Shown here in pieces: positions 39,801 through 49,714 of a stretch of DNA of 64,000 nt. Where the stretch lies: NCBI GenBank assembly GCA_032209605.1, contig JASFXZ010000035.1:129001-193000 (forward strand). Reading direction: 5' to 3'. The first letter of the stretch is position 1. Each line of letters starts with the position of its first letter. The translations under genes and the position numbers were made by a program. Below the pieces are notes generated by a model. That model did not search any database and was not told where the DNA came from. It saw only the letters and a list, made by a program, of their open reading frames with translations. This DNA comes from Mactromeris polynyma. Taxonomy: Eukaryota; Mollusca; Bivalvia; Venerida; Mactridae.

Positions 39801-42800
39801 CAACATACAATATGAGAGCCACCAAACTCTTGTGCAACAAACGACCGTACATAGTAGAGCTACCAGTACCATTTGATCAACATACAATATGAGAGCCACC
39901 AAACTCTTGTGCAACAAATGACAGTACATAGTAGAGCTACCAGTACCATTTGATCAACATACAATATGAGAGCCAGCAAACTCTTGTGCAACAAATGACA
40001 GTACATAGTAGAGCTACCAGTACCATTTGATCAACATACAATATGAGAGCCAGCAAACTCTTGTGCAACAAATGACAGTACATAGTAGGGCTACCAGTAC
40101 CATTTGATCAACATACAATATGAGAGCCAGTAAACTCTTGTGCAACAAATGACAGTACATAGTAGAGCTACCAGTACCATTTGATCAACATACAATATGA
40201 GAGCCAGCAAACTCTTGTGCAACAAATGACAGTACATAGTAGAGCTACCAGTAGCATTTGATTAACATACACTATGAGAGCCACCAAACTATTGTGCAAC
40301 AAATGACAGTACATAGAAGAGCTACCAGTAGCATTTAGATCGTTTTTGGTATGGTGCGGTCAGGGATCGAACCCACAAACTCCCTATACATAAAACGAAA
40401 TGCAACATAGCTAATTAAGTACTATAGAGTAAAATACAGCCTCGATACCAGGGCGGGGCAGGTAATGAATTCCTTGACATAAGGCTACGGTCAGCTTTCC
40501 CTAACCATTGATCACAAGGGGTAGTTGTCAGCTGCATACAGACCTACACATTAGTAATTCCATGGAACTGGCAAAGTTTTTATGAATACTTATTTTCAAC
40601 AGTTCATCGGATACAGTTCTAGAAGGTGCAGTTTCTTACACGATAGTCAGGAGTCTATTTGGTTAGTCGGCAAGAAAATCCTTCCTTATTGAAAGTTTTT
40701 TTTATAATAATTACATAAACTTTTGAATGACGCTTTAATACTTTGTAAACAAGCCAACGATTTAATAGGCTCATTTTAAAACAGTTTAGTTTTTTAATAA
40801 ACAAGCATGTGATAACATTCGTCCGTTTTATCTCAAACAATCAGGCTCAGAAGTATCATCAGATCCAAAAAATGACGTCACTTCCGTTCATGTGGGAGAA
40901 AATCACGTATGTCTGGACAGTGCAAGCTTTTACGGAATGCTTATAAGGTATGCAATTTTGCTATAAATAGAGATTAACATTTCAAAAAACGACCTCACTT
41001 AAACAACAACCTCTCTTAAACAACAATCTCTCGTAAACAACAGCCTCTTTTAAACAACGACCTCTCGTAAACAACAGCCTTTTTAAACAACGACCTCTCG
41101 TAAACAACAGCCTCTTTTAAACAGCGACCTCTCGTAAACAAGAGCCTCTTTTAAACAACAGCCTCCCTTCAACAACAACAGGCTCTCTTCAAAAACAACC
41201 TCTTTTAAATAACAACATCTCCTAAACAACAACCTCTCGTAAACAACGGCCTCTCTTAAATAACGACCTCTCGTAAACAACAACCTCTCTTAAACAACAA
41301 CCTCTCTTCAACAACAACCTATCCTAAACAACAACCTCTTTTAAACAACAATCTCTCTTCAACAACAAACTCTCTTCAACAACAACCTCTCTAGAGATTG
41401 TTATATGCTATCCTTATGTGGAGAAAGTTATCAGTTACCCTGGAGATGTCGCACTGTATCTATGTATTATATGTCTCTGATTTATGTAGAGAAAGTTATC
41501 AGTTACCCTGGAGATGTCACACTGTATCTATGTATTATATGTCTCTGATTTATGTAGAGAAAGTTATCAGTTACCCTGGAGATGTCACACTGTATCTATG
41601 TATTATATGTCTCTGATTTATGTAGAGAAAGTTATCAGTTACCCTGGAGATGTCACACTGTATCTATGTATTATATGTCTCTGATTTATGTAGAGAAAGT
41701 TATCAATTACCCTGGAGATGTCACACTGTATCTATGTATTATATGTCTCTGATTTATGTAGAGAAAGTTATCAGTTACCCTGGAGATGTCACACTGTATC
41801 TATGTATTATATGTCTCTGATTTATGTAGAGAAAGTTATCAGTTACCCTGGAGATGTCACACTGTATCTATGTATTATATGTCTCTGATTTATGTGGAGA
41901 AAGTTATCAGTTACCCTGGAGATGTAGCACTGTATCTATGTATTATATGTCTCTGATTTATGTGGAGAAAGTTATCAGTTACCCTGGAGTTGTAGCACTG
42001 TATCTATGTATTATATGTCTCTGATTTATGTGGAGAAAGTTATCAGTTACCCTGGAGATGTCACACTGTATCTATGTATTATATGTCTCTGATTTATGTG
42101 GAGAAAGTTATCAGTTACCCTGGAGTTGTAGCACTGTATCTATGTATTATATGTCTCTGATTCATGTAAAGAAAGTTATCAGTTACCCTGGAGATGTCAC
42201 ACTGTATCTATGTATTATATGTCTCTGATTTATGTGGAGAAAGTTATCAGTTACCCTGGAGATGTGGCACTGTATCTATGTATTATATGTCTCTGATTTA
42301 TGTGGAGAAAGTTATCAGTTACCCTGGAGATGTGGCACTGTATCTATGTATTATATGTCTCTGATTTATGTAGAGAAAGTTATCAGTTACACTGGAGATG
42401 TAGCACTGTATCTATGTATTATATGTCTCTGATTTATGTGGAGAAGGTTATCAGTTACCCTGGAGTTGTCACACTGTATCTGTGTATTATATGTCTCTGA
42501 TTTATGTGGAGAAGGTTATCAGTTACCCTGGAGTTGTCACACTGTATCTGTGTATTATATGTCTCTGATTTATGTAGAGAAAGTTATCAGTTACCCTGGA
42601 GATGTCACACTGTATCTGTGTATTATATGTCTCTGATTTATGTAGAGAAAGTTATCAGTTACCTTGGAGATGTCACACTGTATCTATGTATTATATGTCT
42701 CTGATTTATGTAGAGAAAGTTATCAGTTACCCTGGAGATGTCACACTGTATCTATGTATTATATGTCTCTGATTTATGTGGAGAAGGTTATCAGTTACCC

Positions 42801-44793
42801 TGGAGATGTCACACTGTATCTATGTATTATATATCTCTGATTTATGTAGAGAAAGTTATCAGTTACCCTGGAGATGTCACACTGTATCTATGTATTATAT
42901 GTCTCTGATTTATGTAGAGAAAGTTATCAGTTACCCTTGAGATGTCACACTGTATCTATGTATTATATGTCTCTGATTTATGTGGAGAAAATTATCAGTA
43001 CCCCTGGAGATGTCACACTGTATCTATGTATTATATATCTCTGATTTATGTGGAGAAAGTTATCAGTTACCCTGGAGTTGTCACACTGTATCTATGTATT
43101 ATATGTCTCTGATTTATGTGGAGAAAGTTAACAGTTACCCTGGAGTTGTCACACTGTATCTATGTATTATATGTCTCTGAATTATGTGGAGAAGGTTATC
43201 AGTTACCCTGGCAATAACGCACTGTATCTATGTATTATATGTCTCTGATTTATGTGGAGAAAATTATCAGTCACCCTGGCAATGACGCACTGTATCTATG
43301 TTTTATATGTCTCTGATTTATGTGGAGAAGGTTATCAGTTACCCTGGCAATGACGCACTGTATCTATGTTTTATATGTCTCTGATTTATGTGGAGAAGGT
43401 TATCAGTTACCCTGGCAATGACGCACTGTATCTATGTATTATATGTCTCTGATTTATGTAGAGAAAGTTATCAGTTACCCTGGAGATGTAGCACTGTATC
43501 TATGTATTATCTGTCTCTGCTTTATGTGGAGAAGGTTAGATTACTGAGTGCTGACATTAGATTACTGAGTGCTGACAGTAGATTACTGAGTGCTGATAGT
43601 ATTTTACTGAATGCTGACAGTAGATTACTGAGTGCTGACATTAGATTACTGAGTGCTGACATTAGATTACTGAGTGCTGACAGTAGATTACTGAGTGCTG
43701 ATAGTATTTTACTGAGTGCTGACATTAGATTACTGAGTGCTGACATTAGATTACTGAGTGCTGATAGTATTTTACTGAATGCTGACAGTAGATTACTGAG
43801 TGCTGACATTAGATTACTGAGTGCTGACATTAGATTACTGAGTGCTGACAGTAGATTACTGAGTGCTGATAGTATTTTACTGAGTGCTGACATTAGATTA
43901 CTGAGTGCTGACATTAGATTACTGAGTGCTGACATTAGATTACTGAGTGCTGATAGTATTTTACTGAATGCTGACAGTAGATTACTGAGTGCTGACATTA
44001 GATAACTGAGTGCTGACAGTAGATTACTGAGTGCTGACAGTAGATTACTGAGTGCTGACAGTAGATTACTGAGTGCTGACAGTAGATTACTGAGTGCTGA
44101 CAGTAGATTACTGAGTGCTGACATTAGATTACTGAGTGCTGACAGTCGAGTTCTGAGTGCTGACAGTAGATTACTGAGTGCTGACATTAGATTACTGAGT
44201 GCTGGCATTAGATTACTTAGTGCTGACAGTAGATTACTGAGTGCTGACATTAGATTACTAAGTGCTGACAGTAGATTACTGAGTGCTGACATTAGATTAC
44301 TGAGTGTTGACAGTAGAGTTCTGAGTGCTGACAGTAGATTACTGAGTGCTGACATTAGATTACTGAGTGCTGACAGTAGATTACTGAGTGCTGACATTAG
44401 ATTACTGAGTGCTGACAGTAGAGTTCTGAGTGCTGACATTAGATTACTGAGTGCTGACAGTAGAGTTCTGAGTGCTGACATTAGATTACTGAGTGCTGAC
44501 AGTAGTGTTCTGAGTGCTGATTAAAGGTTATAATCTCTGTATTATGTGTTGTTGCCTTTTTCAGTTTGTTGGCTCTGCTTATTGCGGCTTGTGCGATTTT
44601 GTTTTGTTTCTGCTTGTGTGTACGTCGTAGACGACGAAGGAAACAGTCAAAGACAAGTACTCTGGTGGATAGTTACTCCTCGAAATTTAGTGCCTCGACA
44701 CCGGGTGAAGCTAACATCATGGCAAAGCCGGTCAAGACCATAACGATGGCTCTACCAAGATACTTTCCTGCGGAGCGGTCTTACTTTGCCTGA
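21823..44793 (+). CDS. ZP-domain single-pass membrane protein (nine coding exons, 428 residues, spliced)
   Basis: Hand-spliced model: 21823-21889, 23913-24106, 26877-27004, 36069-36229, 37551-37644, 38065-38275, 39157-39256, 40845-40947, 44565-44793. Every junction is GT-AG and phase-consistent. Order: signal peptide (about 1-20), ZP-N with C29, C58, C77 and C114, a linker, ZP-C with C193, C216, C273, C278, C283 and C288, a furin-like RRKR site (293-296), an ectodomain stub with one Cys (C341), a transmembrane helix (about 354-372), then a basic stop-transfer run and a 50-residue tail. Ten ZP cysteines in a 4+6 pattern are typical of ZP modules that polymerise into extracellular filaments after C-terminal cleavage. 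N-glycosylation sequons are at N65, N157, N242 and N299. There is no extra EGF, SEA or trefoil domain. The role (egg coat, epithelial apical matrix or shell/mantle matrix) cannot be told from sequence. Total coding sequence is 1.29 kb in a 23-kb locus. Confidence 0.85.
21975..23300. repeat. 29-bp AT-rich tandem array in the intron after exon 1, about 46 copies
   Basis: The unit ttcaagttatatattatatg + gtgccattg is 29 bp. Units switch between gtgccattg and actgacattg/actgacgttg forms in short runs. Six-frame open segments are repeat by-products. Confidence 0.94.
23301..23598. repeat. 40-bp tandem array, about 7.5 copies
   Basis: The unit aatcggtcagacattgttac + atgataaacccacatttgtg is nearly invariant. 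It abuts the 29-bp array, so two unrelated arrays lie end to end in one 2-kb intron. Confidence 0.93.
23913..24106 (+). CDS. ZP gene coding exon 2: first part of ZP-N
   Basis: Acceptor cactattttcag and donor GATGGG|gtaaga. In phase it encodes residues 23-87, with C29, C58 and C77 in the spacing of ZP-N cysteines 1-3 (VTEC, SNDC, FGTCG) and a sequon at N65. The 194 bases bring the frame to phase 0. Confidence 0.88.
24165..25095. repeat. 34-bp tandem array, about 27 copies
   Basis: The unit acacaatggctagctcagta + agaggaccaaggtc is 34 bp. The left half has ggctagctcagtaagagg and the right half gactagctcagtacgagg, a one-way shift of variant along the array. Confidence 0.93.
25096..25359. other. 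Unique intron sequence
   Basis: Nothing recognisable lies between the 34-bp and 69-bp arrays. Confidence 0.4.
25360..26525. repeat. 69-bp tandem array, about 17 copies
   Basis: The unit runs from aacaacctctcttcaacatt to ttccttgagc, 69 bp, which is 23 codons on the minus strand and explains the open minus frames. The left part has tattacc and the right part has gctacc; tcttgcag variants recur every 207 bp at the right (three-unit higher order). Confidence 0.92.
26877..27004 (+). CDS. ZP gene coding exon 3: end of ZP-N
   Basis: Acceptor gttatatttcag; donor ACGGT|gtaagt is preferred to ACG|gtgtaa because it matches the consensus and the next exon's phase. It encodes residues 88-129, including the conserved-looking block IQENPIINTITDVRYKVECT with ZP-N cysteine 4 (C114). 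It ends with two leftover bases. Confidence 0.9.
27064..27295. mobile_element. MITE-like palindromic element, copy 2, in the intron after exon 3
   Basis: Inverted arms (gcccgtattcaaaattg at the left, tttgtgaatacgggccc at the right, each followed inward by the actgaatctcagac block) match copy 1 at 1908-2167. A ctg occurs on both sides (27061-27063 and 27295-27297) and could be a 3-bp target duplication of the CWG type used by PIF/Harbinger elements. This is tentative. Confidence 0.75.
27296..27964. other. Unique intron sequence
   Basis: AT-rich with no exon. A stretch around 27750-27830 (gtgaaattttcactgttccg then ctcactggtaaccctaaaag) has the look of a dispersed repeat, but I cannot confirm it from one copy. 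Confidence 0.4.
27965..34916. repeat. 36-bp array, about 193 copies (7 kb), in the intron after exon 3
   Basis: The unit ttacatagcgctatattgat + cttgccatgcgggtat is 36 bp with almost no length change over 7 kb. Variation is confined to a few sites: tagcgct/ttgcgct/ttgggct, ctatat/ctgtat, gatctt/gacctt and gcgggtat/gcagatat. The first 800 bases are almost all the gcgggtat/tagcgct type. Higher-order copies occur (for example 29881 and 30637, 756 bp = 21 units). As 36 is divisible by 3 and the unit lacks stops, frames of 2360 (+) and 2374 (-) codons arise. They are not taken as genes. Confidence 0.96.
34917..35609. other. Unique intron sequence
   Basis: AT-rich with no splice-framed exon. Small acagtgacagtgactg runs occur near 35155. 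Confidence 0.45.
35610..36033. repeat. 14-bp tandem array, about 30 copies
   Basis: The unit ttgccatgtcctga/g is 14 bp with ttgacatgtcc and ttgcaatgtcc variants. It ends 35 bases before the acceptor of exon 4. Minus-strand frames with NQDMA-type repeats are by-products of three 14-bp units making 42 bases. Confidence 0.9.
36069..36229 (+). CDS. ZP gene coding exon 4: ZP-N/ZP-C linker and start of ZP-C
   Basis: Acceptor gtttattttccag; donor GAACTAC|gtaagt. It joins GT|A to encode residues 130-183, including FYQPNGTQ with a sequon at N157 and the hydrophobic strand TEVSLVIKMF, a candidate internal hydrophobic patch. It ends with one leftover base. Confidence 0.88.
36283..37082. repeat. 39-/24-bp tandem array, about 24 units
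   Basis: The long unit (attgttgctgtagacgccca + ttgtgattgttgttcagat) is 39 bp. A short form of about 24 bp lacks the 15-base cagatattgttgctg segment. Both lengths are multiples of 3, so the minus strand stays open (QQQ/NNNHNGRL repeats) without being coding. Confidence 0.9.
37125..37485. repeat. About 52-bp tandem array, about 7 copies
   Basis: Units carry gttattttacgtcaca, gttcgggttgatgt and acgtgtatgtat. Most hold an ACGTG core. It follows the 39-bp array within the same 1.3-kb intron and ends about 65 bases before exon 5. Confidence 0.88.
37551..37644 (+). CDS. ZP gene coding exon 5: ZP-C
   Basis: Acceptor attatgttttcag; donor GCAGG|gtaaaa. It encodes residues 184-214, with C193 (VADTCT) as the first ZP-C cysteine and DVDLLSA at the end; two bases are left over. 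A nearer GT (TCAG|gtattc at 37605) would break the frame into exon 6, so the longer exon is preferred. Confidence 0.85.
37645..38064. other. Short intron, no large array
   Basis: This 420-base intron is the only one between coding exons without a large array. It has three decayed copies of an approximately 37-base taacaggtacgtgaatgtg motif near 37940-38015. Confidence 0.6.
38065..38275 (+). CDS. ZP gene coding exon 6: core of ZP-C
   Basis: Acceptor cactctacag; donor GCAGAG|gtaaat, phase 0 out. It encodes residues 215-285: C216 at its start, FTYSVYEHSE typical of the ZP-C fold, a sequon at N242, and C273, C278 and C283 in the closely spaced cysteine cluster (IRCKVSICFRNSC). Confidence 0.9.
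38283..38549. repeat. 29-bp tandem array starting at the exon 6 donor, about 9 copies
   Basis: The unit ttcatttcccacgtgtttgc + tagactacc is 29 bp and begins within 10 bases of the 5' splice site. Each unit but one or two carries cacgtg. Confidence 0.92.
38925..39112 (+). mobile_element. tRNA-derived SINE fragment, plus strand
   Basis: A box A-like stretch (aagggtaaagtgtctggg, from 38941) is followed about 35 bases later by a box B-like gagttcgagtatcgc, then ccctgggttggagtgatgtt, a layout found in mollusc tRNA-type SINEs. It lies in the intron after exon 6, just before exon 7. The RNA would not fold as a working tRNA. Confidence 0.6.
39157..39256 (+). CDS. ZP gene coding exon 7: last ZP cysteine and furin-type site
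   Basis: Acceptor cacattatttcag; donor AGCTTTG|gtaagt. It encodes residues 286-318, with C288 (PTCPAPT) then RRKR (293-296), a proprotein convertase consensus at the usual place just after the ZP module. A sequon is at N299. The following VVYDLQDSFRVSF may act as the external hydrophobic patch, by analogy with other ZP proteins. Confidence 0.88.
39330..40333. repeat. 77-bp tandem array, about 13 copies
   Basis: The unit runs from accatttgatcaacatacaa to gtagagctaccagt, 77 bp, in the intron after exon 7. Variation is limited to a handful of sites (gaccgtac/gacagtac, agccagc/agccacc). The edge units are the most diverged. Confidence 0.93.
40340..40500 (-). mobile_element. tRNA-derived SINE fragment, minus strand
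   Basis: On the minus strand a consensus box B, gggttcgatccctgacc (complement of 40358-40374), is followed by gcaccatacc. The rest is degraded. It directly adjoins the right edge of the 77-bp array. Confidence 0.5.
40845..40947 (+). CDS. ZP gene coding exon 8: membrane-proximal segment
   Basis: Acceptor ctcaaacaatcag; donor CTTATAAG|gtatgc. It encodes residues 319-352, a polar stretch (GSEVSSDPKNDVTS) and then C341 and the start of the hydrophobic segment (FYGMLI). This part lies after the furin-type site and so would be released from the secreted ZP fragment. Confidence 0.82.
40985..41395. repeat. 17-bp imperfect tandem array, about 24 copies
   Basis: The unit aaacaacaacctctctt is 17 bp with ctcgt, cttttt and gacctc variants. 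It starts about 40 bases inside the intron after exon 8. Confidence 0.88.
41398..43535. repeat. 68-bp tandem array, about 31 copies
   Basis: The unit runs from tgatttatgtagagaaagtt to ttatatgtctc, 68 bp. Left units are almost identical (agatgtcacac). Variants increase to the right (gttgtagcac, then caatgacgcac). The weak plus-strand frames are by-products. Confidence 0.94.
43536..44522. repeat. 21-bp tandem array, about 46 copies
   Basis: The unit attactgagtgctgacatta + g is 21 bp with gacattag, gacagtag and gatagtattt forms in blocks. A block of about 190 bp recurs at 43600, 43790 and onward. It ends about 40 bases before the acceptor of exon 9. As 21 is divisible by 3, a 319-codon minus frame appears without coding meaning. 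Confidence 0.93.
44565..44793 (+). CDS. ZP gene coding exon 9: transmembrane helix, tail and stop
   Basis: Acceptor gttgcctttttcag. After AG|T (Ser353) the exon encodes LLALLIAACAILFCFCLCV, a transmembrane helix rich in Cys, then a run of six Arg and a Lys as a stop-transfer signal, and a tail of about 50 residues with many Ser/Thr ending PAERSYFA. The stop is TGA at 44791-44793. Confidence 0.88.
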
Positions 44794-45279
44794 GCTCACT
44801 CGTGATTGTTACAAAAAGTGTAAACTTAACTAGTGTAAAATTTGTATTTTACGTTTTAGAGTATACAACTTTAAGTGTAGGGATAGGTGCACTTAGTATA
44901 AGTTATATCCGATTCTGTGTATAACATAAACTATTATAAATGATAAAATAATAAATATAATATCTGTAAAATACGTGTTATGTTACAATAGCAACATTTG
45001 TTCTGAATTTAGTCTAAACGAACAGTTTTCAATATAATATAGCACATGGCCAAATTTTAGGAGTAAGTGCACCTTTCCTTCCACTTTTTTCATTTAAACC
45101 GGTGACTTTAATTTATCTTACGCAATATCTCGGTCATTACTTCGTATAAGGCGATGAACAAATTTGACCGGAGAGTTCCGAATGATTGATTTTCTTTTTG
45201 TTTGAATAGTTTAGATACAATTAATGTTCCTTCTTATATAACTCTATATCAGCGGCAAATAAAATGTTTTTATTCAGCG
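44794..45279 (+). other. 3'UTR and 3' flank of the ZP gene
   Basis: Unique AT-rich sequence after the stop. AATAAA strings at 44950-44955 and about 45258-45263 are candidate poly(A) signals. The first would give a 3'UTR of about 180 bases. Confidence 0.55.
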
Positions 45280-48200
45280 CAAATGTTTGTCGTTATGTCG
45301 AGGTACAACACTACAGTTATACAAAGAGATCAGTAATTGTGTCATTATGTCGAGGTACAACACTACTGTTATACACAGTGATCAGTAATTGTGTCATTAT
45401 GTCGAGGTACAACGCTACTGTTATACACAGATATCAGTAATTGTGTCGTTATGTCGAGGTACAACACTACAGTTATACACAGAGATCAGTAATTGTGTCG
45501 TTATGTCGAGGTACAACACTACAGTTATACACGGAGATCAGTAATTGTGTCGTTATCTCGAGGTACAACACTACAGTTATACACAGAGATCAGTAATTGT
45601 GTCGTTATGTCGAGATACAACACTACAGTTATACACAGAGATATGTAATTGTGTCGTTATGTCGAGATACAACGCTACAGTTATACACAGCGATCAGTAA
45701 TTGTGTCGTTATGTCGAGGTACAACACTACAGTTATACGCGGAGATCAGTAATTGTGTCGTTATGTCGAGGTACAACACTACAGTTATACACAGATATCA
45801 GTAATTGTGTCGTTATGTCGAGATACAACGCTACAGTTATACACAGAGATCAGTAATTGTGTCGGTATGTCGAGGTACAACACTACAGTTATACGCGGAG
45901 ATCAGTAATTGGGTCGTTATGTCGAGGTACAACACTACAGTTATACACGGAGATATGTAAGTGTGTCGTTATGTCGAGGTACAACACTACAGTTATAAAC
46001 AGAGATCAGTAATTGTGTCGTTATGTCGAGGTACAACACTACAGTTATACACAGAGATCAGTAATTGTGTCGTTATGTCGAGGTACAGCACTACAGTTAT
46101 ACACAGAGATCAGTAATTGTGTCGTTATGTCGAGGTAAAACACTACAGTTATACACGGAGATCAGTAATTGTGTCGTTATGTCGAGGTACAACACTACAG
46201 TTATACACAGAGATCAGTAATTGTGTCGTTATGTCGAGATACAACGCTACAGTTATACACAGAGATCAGTAATTGTGTCGTTATGTCGAGGTACAACACT
46301 ACAGTTATACGCGGAGATCAGTAATTGGGTCGTTATGTCGAGGTACAACACTACAGTTATACACGGAGATATGTAAGTGTGTCGTTATGTCGAGGTACAA
46401 CACTACAGTTATAAACAGAGATCAGTAATTGTGTCGTTATGTCGAGGTACAACACTACAGTTATACACAGAGATCAGTAATTGTGTCGTTATGTCGAGAT
46501 ACAACGCTACAGTTATACACAGAGATCAGTAATTGTGTCGTTATGTCGAGGTACAACACTACTGTTATACACGGAGATCAGTAATTGTGTCGTTATGTCG
46601 AGGTACAACACTACAGTTATACACGTAGATCAGTAATTGTGTCGTAATGTCGAGGTACAACACTACAGTTATACACGGAGATCAGTAATTGTGTCGTTAT
46701 GTCGAGGTACAACACTACAGTTATACACGTAGATCAGTAATTGTGTCGTTATGTCGAGGTACAACGCTACTGTTATACACAGAGATATGTAATTGTGTCG
46801 TTATGTCGATATACAACACTACTGTTATACACGTAGATCAGTAATTGTGTCGTTATGTCGAGGTACAACACTACTGTTATACACGTAGATCAGTAAGTGT
46901 CGTTAAGTCGTTGTACAACGCTACTGTTATACACAGAGATATTTAATCTTGTCGTTATGTCGAGGTATAACACTACTGTTATACACGTAGATCAGTAATT
47001 GTGTCGTTATGTCGAGGTACTACACTACTGTTATACACGTAGATCAGTAATTGTGTCGTTATGTCAAGGTACAACGCTACTGTTATACACAGAGATATGT
47101 AATTTTGTCGTTATGTCGAGATACAACGCTACTGTTATACACGGAGATCAGTTATTGTGTCGTTATGTCGAGGTACAACACTACTGTTATACACGGAGAT
47201 CAGTAATTGTGTCGTTATGTCGAGGTACAACGCTACTGTTATACACGGAGATATGTAATTGTGTCGTTATGTCGAGGTACAACGCTACTGTTATACACGG
47301 AGATCAGTTATTGTGTCGTTATGTCGAGGTACAACACTACTGTTATACACAGAGATCAGTAATTGTGTCGTTATGTCGAGGTACAACACTACTGTTATAC
47401 ACGGAGATCAGTTATTGTGTCGTTATGTCGAGGTACAACACTACTGTTATACACGGAGATCAGTTATTGTGTCGTTATGTCGAGGTACAACACTACTGTT
47501 ACACACAGAGATCAGTAATTGTGTCGTTATATCGAGGTACAACACTACAGTTATACACAGAGATCAGTAATTGTGTCGTTATGTCGAGGTACAACACTAC
47601 TGTTATACACGGAGATCAGTTATTGTGTCGTTATGTCGAGGTACAACACTACTGTTATACACGGAGATCTGTAATTGTGTCGCTATGTCGAGGTACAACA
47701 CTACTGTTACACACAGAGATCAGTAATTGTGTCGTTATATCGAGGTACAACACTACTGTTATACACAGAGATCAGTAATTGTGTCGTTATGTCGAGGTAC
47801 AACACTACTGTTATACACGGAGATCAGTAATTGTGTCGTTATGTCGAGGTACAACACTACAGTTATACACGTAGATCAGTAATTGTGTCGTAATGTCGAG
47901 GTACAACACTACAGTTATACACGGAGATCAGTAATTGTGTCGTTATGTCGAGGTACAACACTACAGTTATACACGTAGATCAGTAATTGTGTCGTTATGT
48001 CGAGGTACAACGCTACTGTTATACACAGAGATATGTAATTGTGTCGTTATGTCGATATACAACACTACTGTTATACACGTAGATCAGTAATTGTGTCGTT
48101 ATGTCGAGGTACAACACTACTGTTATACACGTAGATCAGTAAGTGTCGTTAAGTCGTTGTACAACGCTACTGTTATACACAGAGATATTTAATCTTGTCG

Positions 48201-49695
48201 TTATGTCGAGGTATAACACTACTGTTATACACGGAGATCAGTAATTGTGTCGTTATGTCGAGGTACTACACTACTGTTATACACGTAGATCAGTAATTGT
48301 GTCGTTATGTCAAGGTACAACGCTACTGTTATACACATGGATATGTAATTTTGTCGTTATGTCGAGATACAACACTACTGTTATACACGGAGATCAGTTA
48401 TTGTGTCGTTATGTCGAGGTACAACACTACTGTTATACACGGAGATCAGTAATTGTGTCGTTATGTCGAGGTACAACGCTACTGTTATACACGGAGATAT
48501 GTAATTGTGTCGTTATGTCGAGGTACAACGCTACTGTTATACACGGAGATCAGTTATTGTGTCGTTATGTCGAGGTACAACACTACTGTTATACACAGAG
48601 ATCAGTAATTGTGTCGTTATGTCGAGGTACAACACTACTGTTATACACGGAGATCAGTTATTGTGTCGTTATGTCGAGGTACAACACTACTGTTATACAC
48701 GGAGATCAGTTATTGTGTCGTTATGTCGAGGTACAACACTACTGTTACACACAGAGATCAGTAATTGTGTCGTTATATCGAGGTACAACACTACAGTTAT
48801 ACACAGAGATCAGTAATTGTGTCGTTATGTCGAGGTACAACACTACTGTTATACACGGAGATCAGTTATTGTGTCGTTATGTCGAGGTACAACACTACTG
48901 TTATACACGGAGATCTGTAATTGTGTCGCTATGTCGAGGTACAACACTACTGTTACACACAGAGATCAGTAATTGTGTCGTTATATCGAGGTACAACACT
49001 ACTGTTATACACAGAGATCAGTAATTGTGTCGTCATGTCGAGGTACAACACTACTGTTATACACGGAGATCAGTTATTGTGTCGTTATGTCGAGGTACAA
49101 CACTACTGTTATACACAGAGATCAGTAATTGTGTCGTTATGTCGAGGTTCAACACTACTGTTATACACGGAGATCAGTTATTGTGTCGTTATGTCGAGGT
49201 ACAACACTACTGTTATACACGAAGATATGTAATTGTGTCGTTATGTCGAGGTACAACACTACTGTTATACACGGAGATATGTAATTGTGTCGTAATGTCG
49301 AGGTACAACGCTACTGTTATACACGGAGATATGTAATTGTGTCGTTATGTCGAGGTACAACGCTACTGTTATACACGGAGAAATGTAATTGTGTCGTTAT
49401 GTCGAGGTACAACACTACAGTTATACACGGAGATATGTAATTGTGTCGTTATGTCGCGGTACAACACTACATTTATACACGGAGATATGTAATTGTGTCG
49501 TTATGTCGAGGTACGACGCTACTGTTATACACGGAGATATGTTATTGTGTCGTTATGTCGAGGTACAACACTACAGTTATACACGGAGATCAGTTATTGT
49601 GTCGTTATGTCGAGGTACAACACTACAATTATACACGGAGATATGTAATTGTGTCGTTATGTCGAGGTACAACGCTAATGTTATACACAGAGATA
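45280..49695. repeat. 52-bp array, about 85 copies (4.4 kb), downstream of the ZP gene
   Basis: The unit runs from gtcgttatgtcgaggtacaa to gatcagtaattgt, 52 bp. Left units read ctacagttat and right units ctactgttat, and the far right has gatatgtaattg. A block of 1246 bp is tandemly duplicated: gtcgtaatgt at 46641 recurs at 47887, and repeat-derived 259-codon frames at 46999 and 48245 are nearly identical. Confidence 0.95.
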
Positions 49696-49714
49696 TGCAA
49701 TTCGGCTCAAAGAC

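Noticed and set aside
43522..44481. 319-codon minus frame with SALSNLL repeats resembling a coiled or leucine-rich protein
   Set aside because: By-product of the 21-bp intronic array. It runs antisense inside an intron of the ZP gene.
46999..49024. Two nearly identical 259-codon frames that look like duplicated genes
   Set aside because: They are copies within the 1246-bp duplicated block of the 52-bp array, with a five-frame-shift period and no coding context.
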